This document shows positions 9,719-18,403 of a stretch of 32,452 bases of DNA, one piece after another. The stretch is from assembly GCA_027484405.1 (NCBI GenBank), contig JAIXTA010000133.1, forward strand, positions 1 through 32,452, in the 5' to 3' direction. The DNA is from Burkholderiales bacterium (GTDB lineage Bacteria > Pseudomonadota > Gammaproteobacteria > Burkholderiales > Burkholderiaceae_C). The first letter of the stretch is position 1, and each line of letters opens with the position of its first letter. The translations under genes were made by a program, and so were the position numbers. Under the pieces are notes generated by a model. The model saw only the letters and a list, made by a program, of their open reading frames with translations, had not been told where the DNA came from and did no database searches.

Positions 9719-10381
9719 CTAGAACGTCTGCACACTCTTGCCGAGATTGACGATCCACCAGACGGCGCCCGCGGCGGCGCCGGCAAGCGCCAGCGCAAGG
9801 ATTGACCGGCCGGCGCTCCATGGTGCCGCGGCCTCCGGCGCGCCCGGCTTGGTGCCCGTGATCATCGGGCCGAGCAGGTCGTCCTTCTGCACGAAGCGGT
9901 AATACAGGATCGCCCCGAGGTGCAGCGCCACCAGCCCATACAGCACCCATTCATTGAGCTTGTGCAGGCGCGTGATCAGGCTCACGGTCTCGCTGGACAC
10001 GAACTTGGCCAGCGGCCCCTCGAACGCAATGTCGTCATTGGCAAACAGCCCGCCCACGGCCTGTGCACCGAACAGCAGCAGCAGGGCGTAGACCGAGAAC
10101 GCGCCGATCGGGTTGTGACCCAGCGTCTCGCCCACCTTGCCACGCAGGTAGGCCAGGGCTCGCATGGGCGAGGGCGGAAAGCTGGCAAAGCGCGCGTAGC
10201 GGCTGCCCACAAACCCCCAGACGATGCGGAACAGCACCAGCCCGAGCACGCAGTAGCCGAAGCGGAAGTGCCAGTTCATGGCATTGCCACCGATCTTCAC
10301 GCTGACGATCGAACCGATCACGCAGATGGCCAGCAGCCAGTGAAACGCCCGCGTCGGCCAGTCCCAGACCAGAACCCTCAT
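9719..10381 (-). CDS. Cytochrome b561-type membrane protein
   Basis: A 220-residue di-haem b-type cytochrome of the bacterial b561 family (Ni/Fe-hydrogenase b-subunit-like fold). It opens VWDWPTRAFHWLLAICVIGS with His14 in the first helix, then MNWHFRFGYCVLGLVLFRIVW with His38 at the second; the fourth helix region LHKLNEWVLYGLVALHLGAI supplies further His ligands. Four main transmembrane helices are followed by a short C-terminal one (ILALALAGAAAGAVWWIV). An open frame extends upstream into secF, but the ATG at 10381 is preceded by GGGAGGG at good spacing and starts at the conserved motif. It probably passes electrons between the quinone pool and a soluble c-type cytochrome, plausibly the one at 8789-9238. 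Confidence 0.92.
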   Translation of the reverse strand: MRVLVWDWPTRAFHWLLAICVIGSIVSVKIGGNAMNWHFRFGYCVLGLVLFRIVWGFVGSRYARFASFPPSPMRALAYLRGKVGETLGHNPIGAFSVYALLLLFGAQAVGGLFANDDIAFEGPLAKFVSSETVSLITRLHKLNEWVLYGLVALHLGAILYYRFVQKDDLLGPMITGTKPGAPEAAAPWSAGRSILALALAGAAAGAVWWIVNLGKSVQTF

Positions 10382-10430
10382 GTCCACCCTCCCAAGATGA
10401 AGTCTCCGATTGTCCCGAAACCGCGCCCGG

Positions 10431-10465
10431 AAAAAAAGCCGCCCGCGGATTGCGCGGGCGGCTTT
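10431..10465 (-). terminator. Strong terminator of the yajC-secD-secF operon
   Basis: Read leftward, a 13-bp perfect stem (10465-10453 with 10447-10435) with a 5-base loop is followed by a run of seven T. It lies 17 bp after the secF stop, the classic form of an intrinsic terminator. Confidence 0.93.
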
Positions 10466-10482
10466 CAGTGGGCAGGTGCCGT

Positions 10483-11520
10483 TCAGGGCCGGGGTTCGGG
10501 GAACTCCAGCTCCGGCTGGTCTTCGCCTTCCTTCTTGATGGGCTTGATCAGGTCCTCGCGGCTGATGCCCAGCCACTTGGTGATCGGCGCCATCACGAGC
10601 ACCGACGAATAGATGCCGAACACGATGCCGATGGTCAGCGCGATGGCGAAGTAGTGCAGCACCGGGCCGCCGAACAGCAGCATGAAGATCACCATGGTCT
10701 CGGTCGTGCCATGGGTGATGATGGTGCGCGAGATCGTGCTGGTGATGGCGTTGTCGATCACCTCGGTCACGCTGGCCTTGCGCATCTTGCGGAAGTTCTC
10801 GCGGATCCGGTCGGCGATGATCACCGACTCGTTCACCGAGTAGCCCAGCACCGCCAGCACCGCCGCCAGCACGGCGAGCGAGAACTCCCACTGGAAGAAG
10901 GCAAACACCCCCAGGATGATGATGATGTCGTGCAGGTTGGCGACGATGGCCGCCACCGCGAACTTCCACTCGAAGCGGAAGGCCAGATACAGCATGATGC
11001 CGATGCACACCACCAGCAGCGCCAGTGCACCGGCCTCGTAGAGTTCCTTGCCCACCTGGCCGCTGATCAGTTCGACCCGCTGCACCTTTTCCTTCTGAAC
11101 CACGGTGCCGTCGGGCTGCGTGAACGGCTCCTTGACCAGCGGGCCGCCGGCGCGCAGCACGTTCTCGATGATGCGATCGGCATCGATCGTGCGCACGCCG
11201 TTGTCCTTCACGCGAGAAAAGGCATCCTTCTGCATGTCGCGCGCCGACAGACGCACCAGCACATCGCGCGAGCTGCCGAACAGGGTCACGAGCGGCTCGC
11301 CCACGCCCTGCGCTTCCATCGCCTTGCGAATGCCCTCAAGATTGGCGGGCTGCTCATAGCGCGCCTCCACCACGGCCCCGCCGGTGAATTCAATCGACAG
11401 GTTCAGTCCCTTGTGCCACAGGAAGAACACCGCCAGCGCAAAGGTGATGAAGCTGAAGATGTTGAACGCCAGCGCGTGGCGCATGAAGGGGATGTCGCGC
11501 TTGATGCGGAACAGTTCCAT
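10483..11520 (-). CDS. secF: Protein translocase subunit SecF
   Basis: SecF works with SecD and YajC to drive late steps of Sec-dependent export with the proton gradient. The 345-residue product has six predicted membrane helices: one near the N terminus (FNIFSFITFALAVFFL), a periplasmic P4-type domain beginning GLNLSIEFTGGAVVEARY, and five helices in the C-terminal half. Conserved blocks are LGYSVNESVIIADRIRENF and FGIYSSVLVMAPI. It starts 10 bp after the secD stop, which means cotranscription and probably fixed stoichiometry. The C-terminal tail is charged and proline-rich. Confidence 0.98.
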   Translation of the reverse strand: MELFRIKRDIPFMRHALAFNIFSFITFALAVFFLWHKGLNLSIEFTGGAVVEARYEQPANLEGIRKAMEAQGVGEPLVTLFGSSRDVLVRLSARDMQKDAFSRVKDNGVRTIDADRIIENVLRAGGPLVKEPFTQPDGTVVQKEKVQRVELISGQVGKELYEAGALALLVVCIGIMLYLAFRFEWKFAVAAIVANLHDIIIILGVFAFFQWEFSLAVLAAVLAVLGYSVNESVIIADRIRENFRKMRKASVTEVIDNAITSTISRTIITHGTTETMVIFMLLFGGPVLHYFAIALTIGIVFGIYSSVLVMAPITKWLGISREDLIKPIKKEGEDQPELEFPEPRP

Positions 11521-11530
11521 GGCGGTCTCC

Positions 11531-13393
11531 TCAGGCCTTCGCTTCGGGTTTGGTGTTTTTGCTCGCGCCGTCTTCTGGGCGCCAGATCTGGCCGATCGAG
11601 ATCGTCTTCAGCTTCTTTTCGCGGCCATACCAGAACAGGGTCAGCGCGCGAGCCACCATCACGGCGGAGAACATGCTGGTGATGATGCCCAGGCAGTGCA
11701 CCACGGCAAAGCCGCGGATCGGGCCGGAACCGAAGGCAAACAGCGCCACACCTGCAATGAGCGTCGTGATGTTGGAGTCCAGGATCGTGGCCCAGGCCTT
11801 GTCGAAGCCCTCATGCAGCGCCTGAGCGGCGGACCGGCCGGCACGCAGCTCCTCGCGGATGCGCTCGTTGATCAGCACGTTCGCGTCGATCGCCATGCCG
11901 ATGGTCAGTGCGATGGCGGCAATGCCGGGCAGGGTAAGTGTGGCCTGGATGACCGAGAGCAACGCGATCAGCAGCATCACGTTGGCGGCCAGGGCGAGCA
12001 CCGAGAACAGGCCCATCAGCGCGTAGTACACGACCATGAAGATGCTGATGGCGATGAAGCCGTACATCATCGACTTGAAGCCGGCTTCGATGTTTTCCTT
12101 GCCCAGGCTCGCACCCACGGTGCGCTCCTCGACGATGTCCATCGGCGCGGCCAGCGAGCCGGCGCGCAGCAGCAGGGCCAGGTCATTGGCCTGCTGCGTG
12201 TTCATGGCGCCGGAGATCTGGAAGCGATTGCCGAACTCGCCACGGATGGTGGCATTGCTGATGATCTCGCCCTTGCCCTTCTCGAACAGGATGATGGCCA
12301 TCTGCTTGCCGATGTTGTCACGCGTGGTGTCGCGCATGATTCGGCCGCCCTTGGCATCGAGCACGAGGTTCACGCTCGGCTGCTGGGTCTGCGAGTCGAA
12401 GCCCGGCTGGGCGTCCGAGAGGTTGTCGCCCGTCACCAGGATCTGGCGCTTCACATTTACCGGGCGGCCGCCATCCGGGAAGGTGTCGGAGAGCACGTCG
12501 TTGGGCTCTGCATTCAGGCGGAATTCGAGGGTGGCGGTGCGGCCGATGATGTTCTTGGCGCGGGCCACGTCCTGCACGCCGGGCAGCTGCACGACGATGC
12601 GGTCCGCGCCCTGCTGCTGGATCACGGGCTCGGCCACGCCCAACTCGTTCACGCGGTTGTTCAGCGTGGAGATGTTCTGGGCAATGGCGCTGTCCTGGAT
12701 GGTGCGCAGCGATTCCGGCTTGAGCGTGGCACGCAAGACGATGTTGCTGCCATCAGCAACGCTGACAAAGTTGAATTCCTGCAGCGCGTCAGTGAGCGCG
12801 GCGCGCGCGCGATCGGCCTGTTCAGCATCGGTGAAGCGCACCTCCACGGTGTCGCCCACGCGGCTGGTGCTGCCGCCGCGGATGTTCTTGTCGCGCAGGG
12901 TGGTGCGGATGTCGGTCTGCACCGTTTCGATGCGCTTGGCCACCGCGGCCTTCATGTCCACCTGCAGCAGGAAGTGCACGCCGCCGCGCAGGTCAAGACC
13001 CAGATACATGGGCAGCGCGCGGATGCTGGTCAGCCAGGCGGGCGAAGCGGGCATCAAGTTGAGCGCCACGATGTAGTTGGGCGCCTGCTTGTCCGGGTTC
13101 AGCGCGGCCTCAATCGCTTCCTTGGCCAGCTTCTGGGTCTCGACGTCTGCAAAGCGCGCACGCACCGAGGGGCTGTTGCCGCCGTCAAAGCTCATGCCGC
13201 GGTGCTGGATCTTGGCGGTCGTCAGGATCTCTTCGACGCGCGTCAGTGCCGCCGGGTCCACCTTCACGGTGGGCCGCGCAGAACTCACCTGCACCGCAGG
13301 TTGCTCGCCATACAGGTTGGGCAGCGAATAGAGGAAGCCCAGCGCGACCACGACGATCACGGTGATGTACTTCCAGAGGGGGTATCGGTTCAT
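11531..13393 (-). CDS. secD: Protein translocase subunit SecD
   Basis: SecD is the larger partner of SecF in the proton-driven translocation complex. The 620-residue protein has an N-terminal helix (WKYITVIVVVALGFLYSLPN), a large periplasmic region with the P1 and head domains starting at LGLDLRGGVHFLLQVDM, and five C-terminal helices. Conserved sequences include VVQLPGVQDVARAKNIIGRT, LLLRAGSLAAPMDIVEERTVG and LPGIAAIALTIGMAIDANVL with the functionally important Asp in a membrane helix. The ATG at 13393 matches the family start. It lies 169 bp after yajC, a wider gap than secD-secF, holding a hairpin. Confidence 0.98.
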   Translation of the reverse strand: MNRYPLWKYITVIVVVALGFLYSLPNLYGEQPAVQVSSARPTVKVDPAALTRVEEILTTAKIQHRGMSFDGGNSPSVRARFADVETQKLAKEAIEAALNPDKQAPNYIVALNLMPASPAWLTSIRALPMYLGLDLRGGVHFLLQVDMKAAVAKRIETVQTDIRTTLRDKNIRGGSTSRVGDTVEVRFTDAEQADRARAALTDALQEFNFVSVADGSNIVLRATLKPESLRTIQDSAIAQNISTLNNRVNELGVAEPVIQQQGADRIVVQLPGVQDVARAKNIIGRTATLEFRLNAEPNDVLSDTFPDGGRPVNVKRQILVTGDNLSDAQPGFDSQTQQPSVNLVLDAKGGRIMRDTTRDNIGKQMAIILFEKGKGEIISNATIRGEFGNRFQISGAMNTQQANDLALLLRAGSLAAPMDIVEERTVGASLGKENIEAGFKSMMYGFIAISIFMVVYYALMGLFSVLALAANVMLLIALLSVIQATLTLPGIAAIALTIGMAIDANVLINERIREELRAGRSAAQALHEGFDKAWATILDSNITTLIAGVALFAFGSGPIRGFAVVHCLGIITSMFSAVMVARALTLFWYGREKKLKTISIGQIWRPEDGASKNTKPEAKA

Positions 13394-13527
13394 GGTCGGA
13401 GAGGTTCCGGTGGGGCTAGGCCGAGCATGCGCGCACGGCGCAAGCGGCAGGGGAACGCGACAGGTGCGGGTGGGGCATATGGCAGGCGCGGATCATGGCG
13501 GGATGAGTGCGCGCGCCTGCGGTGGTC

Positions 13528-13552
13528 CGGCCCGGGAATGACTTTCGGGCCG
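13528..13552 (-). other. Hairpin in the yajC-secD gap
   Basis: CGGCCCG (13528-13534) pairs with CGGGCCG (13546-13552) around an 11-base loop, 10 bp past the yajC stop. It lacks a T run, so it may be an RNA-processing or partial attenuation site rather than a full terminator. Confidence 0.4.
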
Positions 13553-13562
13553 ACGGTACCGA

Positions 13563-13904
13563 TTACAGGGCCTTGATCGTGCCCTTGGGCAGCACGGTCT
13601 GCACGGCCTGCTTCTGCAGCAGCATTTCGACGGTGGCGTCACCCTGGTTGACCGAGACGGTGACGTACTGGTCCTTGACCGCAGTGACTTCGCCGACGAT
13701 GCCACCGGCGGTGACAACCTCATCGCCCTTCTTGAGGGCTTCGAGCAGGGCGCGATGCTCCTTCTGGCGCTTCATCTGCGGACGGATCAGCAGGAACCAG
13801 AAGATCACGAACATCAGGATGATGGGCAGGAAGCTGGCCAGCTGACCCATGGCGGAAGGTGGGGTGGCGGCCGCGGCTTGGGCGTAGGCATTCGAGATGA
13901 ACAC
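13563..13904 (-). CDS. yajC: Sec translocon accessory subunit YajC
   Basis: YajC is a single-span inner-membrane protein that joins the SecDF complex. The 113-residue product has the membrane helix LASFLPIILMFVIFWFLLIR, then the hallmark RPQMKRQKEHRALLEALKKG and GDEVVTAGGIVGEVT of the cytosolic domain. It begins with GTG at 13904; AGGAG lies nine bases before. It heads the secDF operon here. In many proteobacteria tgt lies directly upstream of yajC; in this window tgt is about 14 kb away on the same strand. Confidence 0.97.
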   Translation of the reverse strand: MFISNAYAQAAAATPPSAMGQLASFLPIILMFVIFWFLLIRPQMKRQKEHRALLEALKKGDEVVTAGGIVGEVTAVKDQYVTVSVNQGDATVEMLLQKQAVQTVLPKGTIKAL

Positions 13905-14217
13905 TGCTGAAGGCTCCTAGGGAGAAAAAGCGGCGGGTCGGCAAGACGCCAAACCCGACGCGGACAAACCCAAAAGTATAGGCGTGCGCATCGAGGCTGA
14001 CCCGGCGGGACAACCCGATGCCGGGGCAAGTGACCCTTTGCGAACTCGTCATTTGCCGGGTTGGCGTGGACATGGGCATGCCGCAGCCTGTTTCAAGGGC
14101 GATTCGCACGTGTGATTGCAAAGCGGAACCCCCCGGGCGCCGGACGGCTGCGCGTTGCAGGCAAGCGGTCGATCGGTCAAGCGCGGATTGGCTGCGCGCA
14201 GAGCGCCTTCCCCAGCC
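13905..14217. other. Gene-free gap between yajC and the response regulator
   Basis: 313 bp with no credible reading frame. It holds the upstream region of yajC, including TATACT on the - strand at 13980-13975, a good -10 box about 70 bp before the GTG, though its -35 (GGGTCA) is weak. I see no terminator for the response-regulator gene, whose stop is at 14218, so read-through into yajC is possible. Confidence 0.5.
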
Positions 14218-14985
14218 TCAGGCGCGCAGGAATTCCTTCACCTGGGCCACCTGGCGGCGGCTGACGTCCAGGCGCTCCTCACAACCGTGCAGCAGGACCT
14301 GCCAGGTGCGCTCCCCGTCGCGCTCGGCGTCGCCATCGGCATCCGCATGCACAGCAGCGCCCGGGCGGGCGCGTTCAATGCCCGCAATGGCATGGCGCGA
14401 GACCAGGGCATTGCGGTGGATGCGCACGAAATGATCAGGAAATTGGGCTTCAAGGGCCGTGAGCGGTTCCTCGCTGAGGAATTCGCGCTCGCGCGTGCGG
14501 ATCGTGACGTACTTCATTTCAGCCTTGAGATAGAGCACCTCGGCTACCGGCACCCGCAGGATGCGGCCGCGCTCCACCACCGTGATGCTCGGCACGTCGT
14601 TCTCGCGCGCCACCGGCACCCGACGCAGGGCCTCAAGCAGGCGCGCAGTCTTCACCGGCTTGACAAGGTAGTCGATCGCCGCAAGCTCAAAGGCATTGAC
14701 AGCATGCTCGGCAAAGGCAGTCACAAAGATCACGTGCGGCACCTGCTCGCCGCGCGCCGCGCGGGCTTTCAGGTCAGTGGCGATGCTCATTCCGTCGGCG
14801 CCCGGCATCTGCACATCGAGCAGCAGCGCGTGGGGGCTGTGGCTTTCGAGCAGGGTGCGCAGTTCGGTGGCCGAGCCGGCCTCGCCCAGCACGCGGTTGG
14901 GCAGCTCCGGCGCAAGGTCGGCCAGCAGATTGCGCATGCGCATGCGGGCCAGGGCTTCGTCGTCCACGATCACGAGTTCAAGCAT
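14218..14985 (-). CDS. LytTR-family response regulator, AlgR-like
   Basis: A 255-residue transcription regulator. Residues 1-120 form a receiver domain with the acidic pair D8-D9, phospho-acceptor D57 in LLLDVQMPG, Thr89 in HVIFVTAF, and Lys109 in DYLVKP. Residues 140-255 form a LytTR DNA-binding domain with the pattern VLYLKAEMKYVTIRT, then DHFVRIHRNALVSRHAI. An insert near residues 208-225 is rich in Ala, Asp and Arg and is not typical. It is read in the same direction as the sensor kinase, 55 bp downstream of it. Together with the adjoining argH this mirrors the algZ-algR-argH arrangement in Pseudomonas. The targets cannot be told, but autoregulation is suggested by sites upstream of the kinase. 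Confidence 0.92.
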   Translation of the reverse strand: MLELVIVDDEALARMRMRNLLADLAPELPNRVLGEAGSATELRTLLESHSPHALLLDVQMPGADGMSIATDLKARAARGEQVPHVIFVTAFAEHAVNAFELAAIDYLVKPVKTARLLEALRRVPVARENDVPSITVVERGRILRVPVAEVLYLKAEMKYVTIRTREREFLSEEPLTALEAQFPDHFVRIHRNALVSRHAIAGIERARPGAAVHADADGDAERDGERTWQVLLHGCEERLDVSRRQVAQVKEFLRA

Positions 14986-15040
14986 GGGTGAATCGTGACA
15001 CAGCCGGGCGCGCGCTGTACATGCGGCGCCGCCCTGGCGT

Positions 15041-16129
15041 TCAGTCGGCGCGGCGCCGGACCAACGGAATGCGCAGTTCGGCTGTGAAGCGCCCGCGCGA
15101 GGCCTGGGTGTCCAGGCTGGCTTCGAGGTCGTGCAGCAGCATCAGCCGCTCGCGGATGTTGGTCAGCGCGGTCTGGCTGCCGGGCCGCGGCGCGGCGTGT
15201 GCCCCGCTTGCCGGCGTGCTGGGCATCGCGTTTTCCACGCGCATGATCAGCACCCGGCCTTCGGCGCGTATGCGTACATCCACTGGCTCGGGCTCGCCAG
15301 CCGGCTCCACGCCGTGCCGAACGGCGTTTTCCACCAGGGGCTGCAGGGTGAGCTGCGGGACGAGCGCGTCCTCCAGCCCGGGGTCCTGGAGCCAGTGCAC
15401 GGTGAGCCGTTCGCCCAGACGCTGCTGTTCCACCGCCAGATAGCGCCGGGCCAGCGTGGCCTCCTGCTGGAGCGGTACCACGGCGTCGCCAGTCGCCAGG
15501 CCGCGGAAGAGCTCGGCCAGATCCTCGATCATGCTTTCGGCCACGCGCGGCTCGGTGCGAATGACGCCGAGCGTCGAATTGAGTGCGTTGAAGAAGAAGT
15601 GCGGCCGGATCCGGGCCGACAGCGCTGCCACCCGGGCCGCCACCAGCGCCGGCTGGCGCTGCGCGCTGCGCCACTGCAGGGCCAAGCTGGCACTGGCGCC
15701 CAGGCCCAGTGCGCTGACGACCACGCCGAGCAGGCCCCAGCTGGAGAGATCACGCTGGTTCAGGGTGACCACCACGACATGGGCCAGCACCGCCGGGCAA
15801 GTGACGATCAATCCCAGCGCGAGCCATTGCAGCCAGCGTGCCTCGCGGGCAGCCATCTTGCGCAGGCTGCAGCACAGGACGATGGACAGCAGCGCAGCCG
15901 GCTCCAGCACGGCGGCGCGTTCCACAAAGCTCTCGAACCAGGCGCCGGCCGAGACCGAGCCGGGCAGCGTGGCCACCAGCACCACCGCATTGACCGCAAG
16001 CAGCAGCCGCAGCGCAATGCCGTAGTTGCACGCATCCGGCAACACGGGCGCGCGCGTGCCCAGGGCACTGGCCGGCGCGGCAGGCACGGCGCTGCTTGCG
16101 GCTGGCGGAGGGGGGTCAATCAATGCCAC
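15041..16129 (-). CDS. LytS/AlgZ-type sensor histidine kinase
   Basis: A 362-residue membrane kinase of the His_kinase (LytS/YehU/AlgZ) class. The first 30 residues are Ala- and Pro-rich, followed by four hydrophobic segments between about 36 and 152. The phosphorylation block is SARIRPHFFFNALNSTLGVI with His177. The ATP-binding part has the N box LQPLVENAVRHGV. The glycine-rich G boxes are degenerate: in place of GxGxGLxNxRERL it reads GSQTALTNIRERLMLL, as AlgZ-type kinases often do. It starts with GTG at 16129; a stop codon lies just upstream in frame, and no strong ribosome-binding site is visible. It shares an operon with the response regulator and is divergent from argH. Confidence 0.9.
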   Translation of the reverse strand: MALIDPPPPAASSAVPAAPASALGTRAPVLPDACNYGIALRLLLAVNAVVLVATLPGSVSAGAWFESFVERAAVLEPAALLSIVLCCSLRKMAAREARWLQWLALGLIVTCPAVLAHVVVVTLNQRDLSSWGLLGVVVSALGLGASASLALQWRSAQRQPALVAARVAALSARIRPHFFFNALNSTLGVIRTEPRVAESMIEDLAELFRGLATGDAVVPLQQEATLARRYLAVEQQRLGERLTVHWLQDPGLEDALVPQLTLQPLVENAVRHGVEPAGEPEPVDVRIRAEGRVLIMRVENAMPSTPASGAHAAPRPGSQTALTNIRERLMLLHDLEASLDTQASRGRFTAELRIPLVRRRAD

Positions 16130-16199
16130 GTGGGTCGGTCAGAGTGGAGGTGGTGCTCTTTGCGGGGGTTCTTTGGGGGGTGATCAATCGAAAATCTCG

Positions 16200-16227
16200 A
16201 TTCTAAATATCGCTAGAATTGATTCAA
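16200..16227 (-). promoter_or_regulatory. Sigma-70-like promoter of the sensor-regulator operon
   Basis: On the - strand TTGAAT (16227-16222) and TAGAAT (16205-16200) are 16 bp apart, about 70 bp before the kinase start. The -35 lies inside a perfect 13-bp palindrome, AATTGATTCAATT (16217-16229). The local sequence is clearly AT-richer than its surroundings. Confidence 0.55.
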
Positions 16228-16234
16228 TTGCGAT

Positions 16235-16258
16235 CCGATCGTGATGACCCGATCGTGA
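16235..16258 (-). promoter_or_regulatory. Direct repeat resembling AlgR boxes upstream of the kinase promoter
   Basis: CCGATCGTGA occurs at 16235-16244 and 16249-16258, 14 bp apart on the + strand, just upstream of the -35 of the leftward operon. Each matches the Pseudomonas AlgR consensus CCGTTCGTC at 7 of 9 bases. A third partial match, CCGTTCGCT, is at 16490-16498 nearer argH. The position suits an activator or autoregulator site. The rest of the 479-bp gap (16130-16608) shows no gene. Confidence 0.35.
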
Positions 16259-16608
16259 ATTGCGCACTGGCTGACTCAAGCCCACAGGCAGGGGGGCAAA
16301 GCAGGCGTCGCCCCAGCGGTGGCATGCAGTGAAGAAGCACATCCCTGCTTGATTCATTCTATTTCGGCCAGAATTTTCGTTGATCAAATACAAGCCGTAA
16401 TCCGCATCAGACAAGCGGATAGGCACATTTCAGATGCCAAGAAACGTTCTTTTTCGGCCGTAGAGTTCAGGCCACTCCCGTTGAGCCGGCCGTTCGCTCG
16501 GCCGCTTGCCGGAAGCAGGGATACATTGCAAGACATTCGCGCATTGCCACACCTCGCCCGGCCCCAGGCGCGGCTTGCCGCCCGCCAAACAGACAAGAGA
16601 CACGCCCC

Positions 16609-18003
16609 ATGACTTCACAGCTCGCCAACAAGACCGAAGCCTGGTCCGCCCGCTTCTCCGAGCCCGTTGCCGCCATCGTGCAGCGTTATACCGCCTCGGT
16701 CGGCTTCGACAAGCGTCTGGCGTTCGCGGACATCGAGGGCTCGCTGGCCCATGCCGACATGCTTGCCGCGCAGGGCATCATCAGTGCAGACGACGAGGCC
16801 GCGATCCGCCGCGGCATGGCGCAAATCAAGGGCGAAATCGAGGCCGGTCAGTTCGAGTGGAAGGTGGAACTCGAGGACGTGCATCTCAACATCGAGGCAC
16901 GGCTCACGGCGCTGATCGGCGACGCCGGCAAGCGCCTGCACACCGGCCGCTCGCGCAACGACCAGGTCGCCACCGACATCCGCCTGTGGCTGCGCGGCGA
17001 GATCGATGCCATTTCCGGCGCGCTCAAGGCCCTGCAGCGCGCGCTGGTCGATCTGGCCGAGCAGCAGGCCGACACCCTCCTGCCCGGCTTCACTCACCTG
17101 CAGGTGGCGCAGCCCGTGAGCTTTGGCCACCACCTGCTGGCTTATGTGGAGATGTTCGGCCGTGACGCCGAGCGCATGGCGGACTGCCGCGCCCGCGTGA
17201 ACCGTCTGCCGCTGGGCGCCGCAGCGTTGGCGGGCACCAGCTACCCGATCGACCGGGAGCGCGTGGCGCGCACCCTGGGCTTCGAGGGGGTGTGCCAGAA
17301 CTCGCTGGATGCCGTGAGCGACCGTGACTTCGCCATCGAATTCACCGCGGCGGCGGCGCTGGTGATGACGCACATCTCGCGCTTTTCCGAGGAACTCATT
17401 CTCTGGATGAACCAGAGCGTGGGCTTCATCGACCTGGCCGACCGGTTCTGCACCGGCTCGTCGATCATGCCGCAGAAGAAGAACCCGGACGTGCCGGAGC
17501 TCGGGCGCGGCAAGACGGGCCGCGTGATCGGCCACCTCATGGGCCTGCTCACGCTCATGAAGGGCCAGCCGCTCACCTACAACAAGGACAACCAGGAAGA
17601 CAAGGAGCCGCTGTTCGACACGGTGGACACGCTGCTCGACACCCTGCGCATCTTCGTGGATCTCGTGCCCGGCATCCGCGTCAAGCCGGCAGCCATGCGC
17701 GCCGCCGCCCTGCGCGGGCACGCCACCGCCACCGATCTGGCCGACTGGCTGGTCAAGCAGGGCATGGCCTTCCGGGACGCGCACGAGCTCGTGGCGCACG
17801 CCGTGCGCCACGCCGACGGCCTGGGCGTGGACCTCAGCGCATTGAGCCTGGCGCAGCTGCGCGAGGTGGTGCCGCAGGCCACCGAAGCCGTGCTGCCCCT
17901 GCTCACGCTGGAGGGCAGTGTGGCGGCGCGCAATCACCTCGGCGGCACGGCCCCGGCGCAGGTGCGCAAGCAGGCCGCGCGCTGGCGCGCCATGTTGGCG
18001 TGA
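16609..18003 (+). CDS. argH: Argininosuccinate lyase
   Basis: ArgH catalyses the last step of arginine synthesis, splitting argininosuccinate into arginine and fumarate. The 464-residue product is of normal size. [20 protein letters not shown] is close to the typical start, [17 protein letters not shown] and [20 protein letters not shown] carry conserved substrate-binding and catalytic His regions, and [20 protein letters not shown] (from residue 283) is the fumarase/aspartase signature with the catalytic Ser loop. The ATG at 16609 has only a weak AAGAGA ahead of it. No clear terminator follows. It is divergent from the AlgZ/AlgR-like pair, an arrangement known from Pseudomonas. Confidence 0.98.
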   Translation: MTSQLANKTEAWSARFSEPVAAIVQRYTASVGFDKRLAFADIEGSLAHADMLAAQGIISADDEAAIRRGMAQIKGEIEAGQFEWKVELEDVHLNIEARLTALIGDAGKRLHTGRSRNDQVATDIRLWLRGEIDAISGALKALQRALVDLAEQQADTLLPGFTHLQVAQPVSFGHHLLAYVEMFGRDAERMADCRARVNRLPLGAAALAGTSYPIDRERVARTLGFEGVCQNSLDAVSDRDFAIEFTAAAALVMTHISRFSEELILWMNQSVGFIDLADRFCTGSSIMPQKKNPDVPELGRGKTGRVIGHLMGLLTLMKGQPLTYNKDNQEDKEPLFDTVDTLLDTLRIFVDLVPGIRVKPAAMRAAALRGHATATDLADWLVKQGMAFRDAHELVAHAVRHADGLGVDLSALSLAQLREVVPQATEAVLPLLTLEGSVAARNHLGGTAPAQVRKQAARWRAMLA

Positions 18004-18403
18004 CGCTGCAGTGTCCTGCGCGACGGCACTCTCGTTTTCCCTAGACGGACGGCGCGCTGCGCCGGGCAAAGCCGAATCGCACGACTGCCGGACAGGTCGC
18101 TGTCAGCAATCCGGCGCGCGCTTGCGGCACATTGCGCTCTGCCGCAATCTTCGGATGCGAGGCTGCGTGTGCCAGAACGCACCGCTACCATCGGGCGACG
18201 GGCTGCACTGACGGCTGCGTGCTGCAAAGCGCCAGCCGCAAGGTGCAATGTGCATGCCCGGAACAACAGGCGTCGTCGGCGCAGGAGGTCCGAACCACGG
18301 ACCCAGTCAGCCGGATGCGAACGCTGCGCTCGCACGTGACGCGCGGTAGGCGCGGCGGCTGCGAGGCCGCCGAAGAGACAAAAAAGGGACAAGGAGACTG
18401 ACA
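18004..18403. other. Gene-free gap between argH and the TRAP operon
   Basis: 400 bp without a credible gene. It contains two hairpins: TTGCGGCA/TGCCGCAA (18122-18129 and 18140-18147, 10-base loop) and CGGCGGC/GCCGCCG (18353-18359 and 18366-18372, 6-base loop). The second is in the leader of the TRAP gene, about 30 bp before its start; neither has a T run. I could not find a convincing promoter. Confidence 0.5.

Noticed and set aside
11384-13576. 730-codon open frame on the + strand
   Set aside because: It lies opposite secD and part of secF, which are unmistakable; it has no recognisable domain and extreme His/Gln/Ala bias.
16184-16426. 80-codon leftward frame in the kinase-argH gap
   Set aside because: No ribosome-binding site, no recognised family, and it covers the promoter and direct repeats of the kinase operon.
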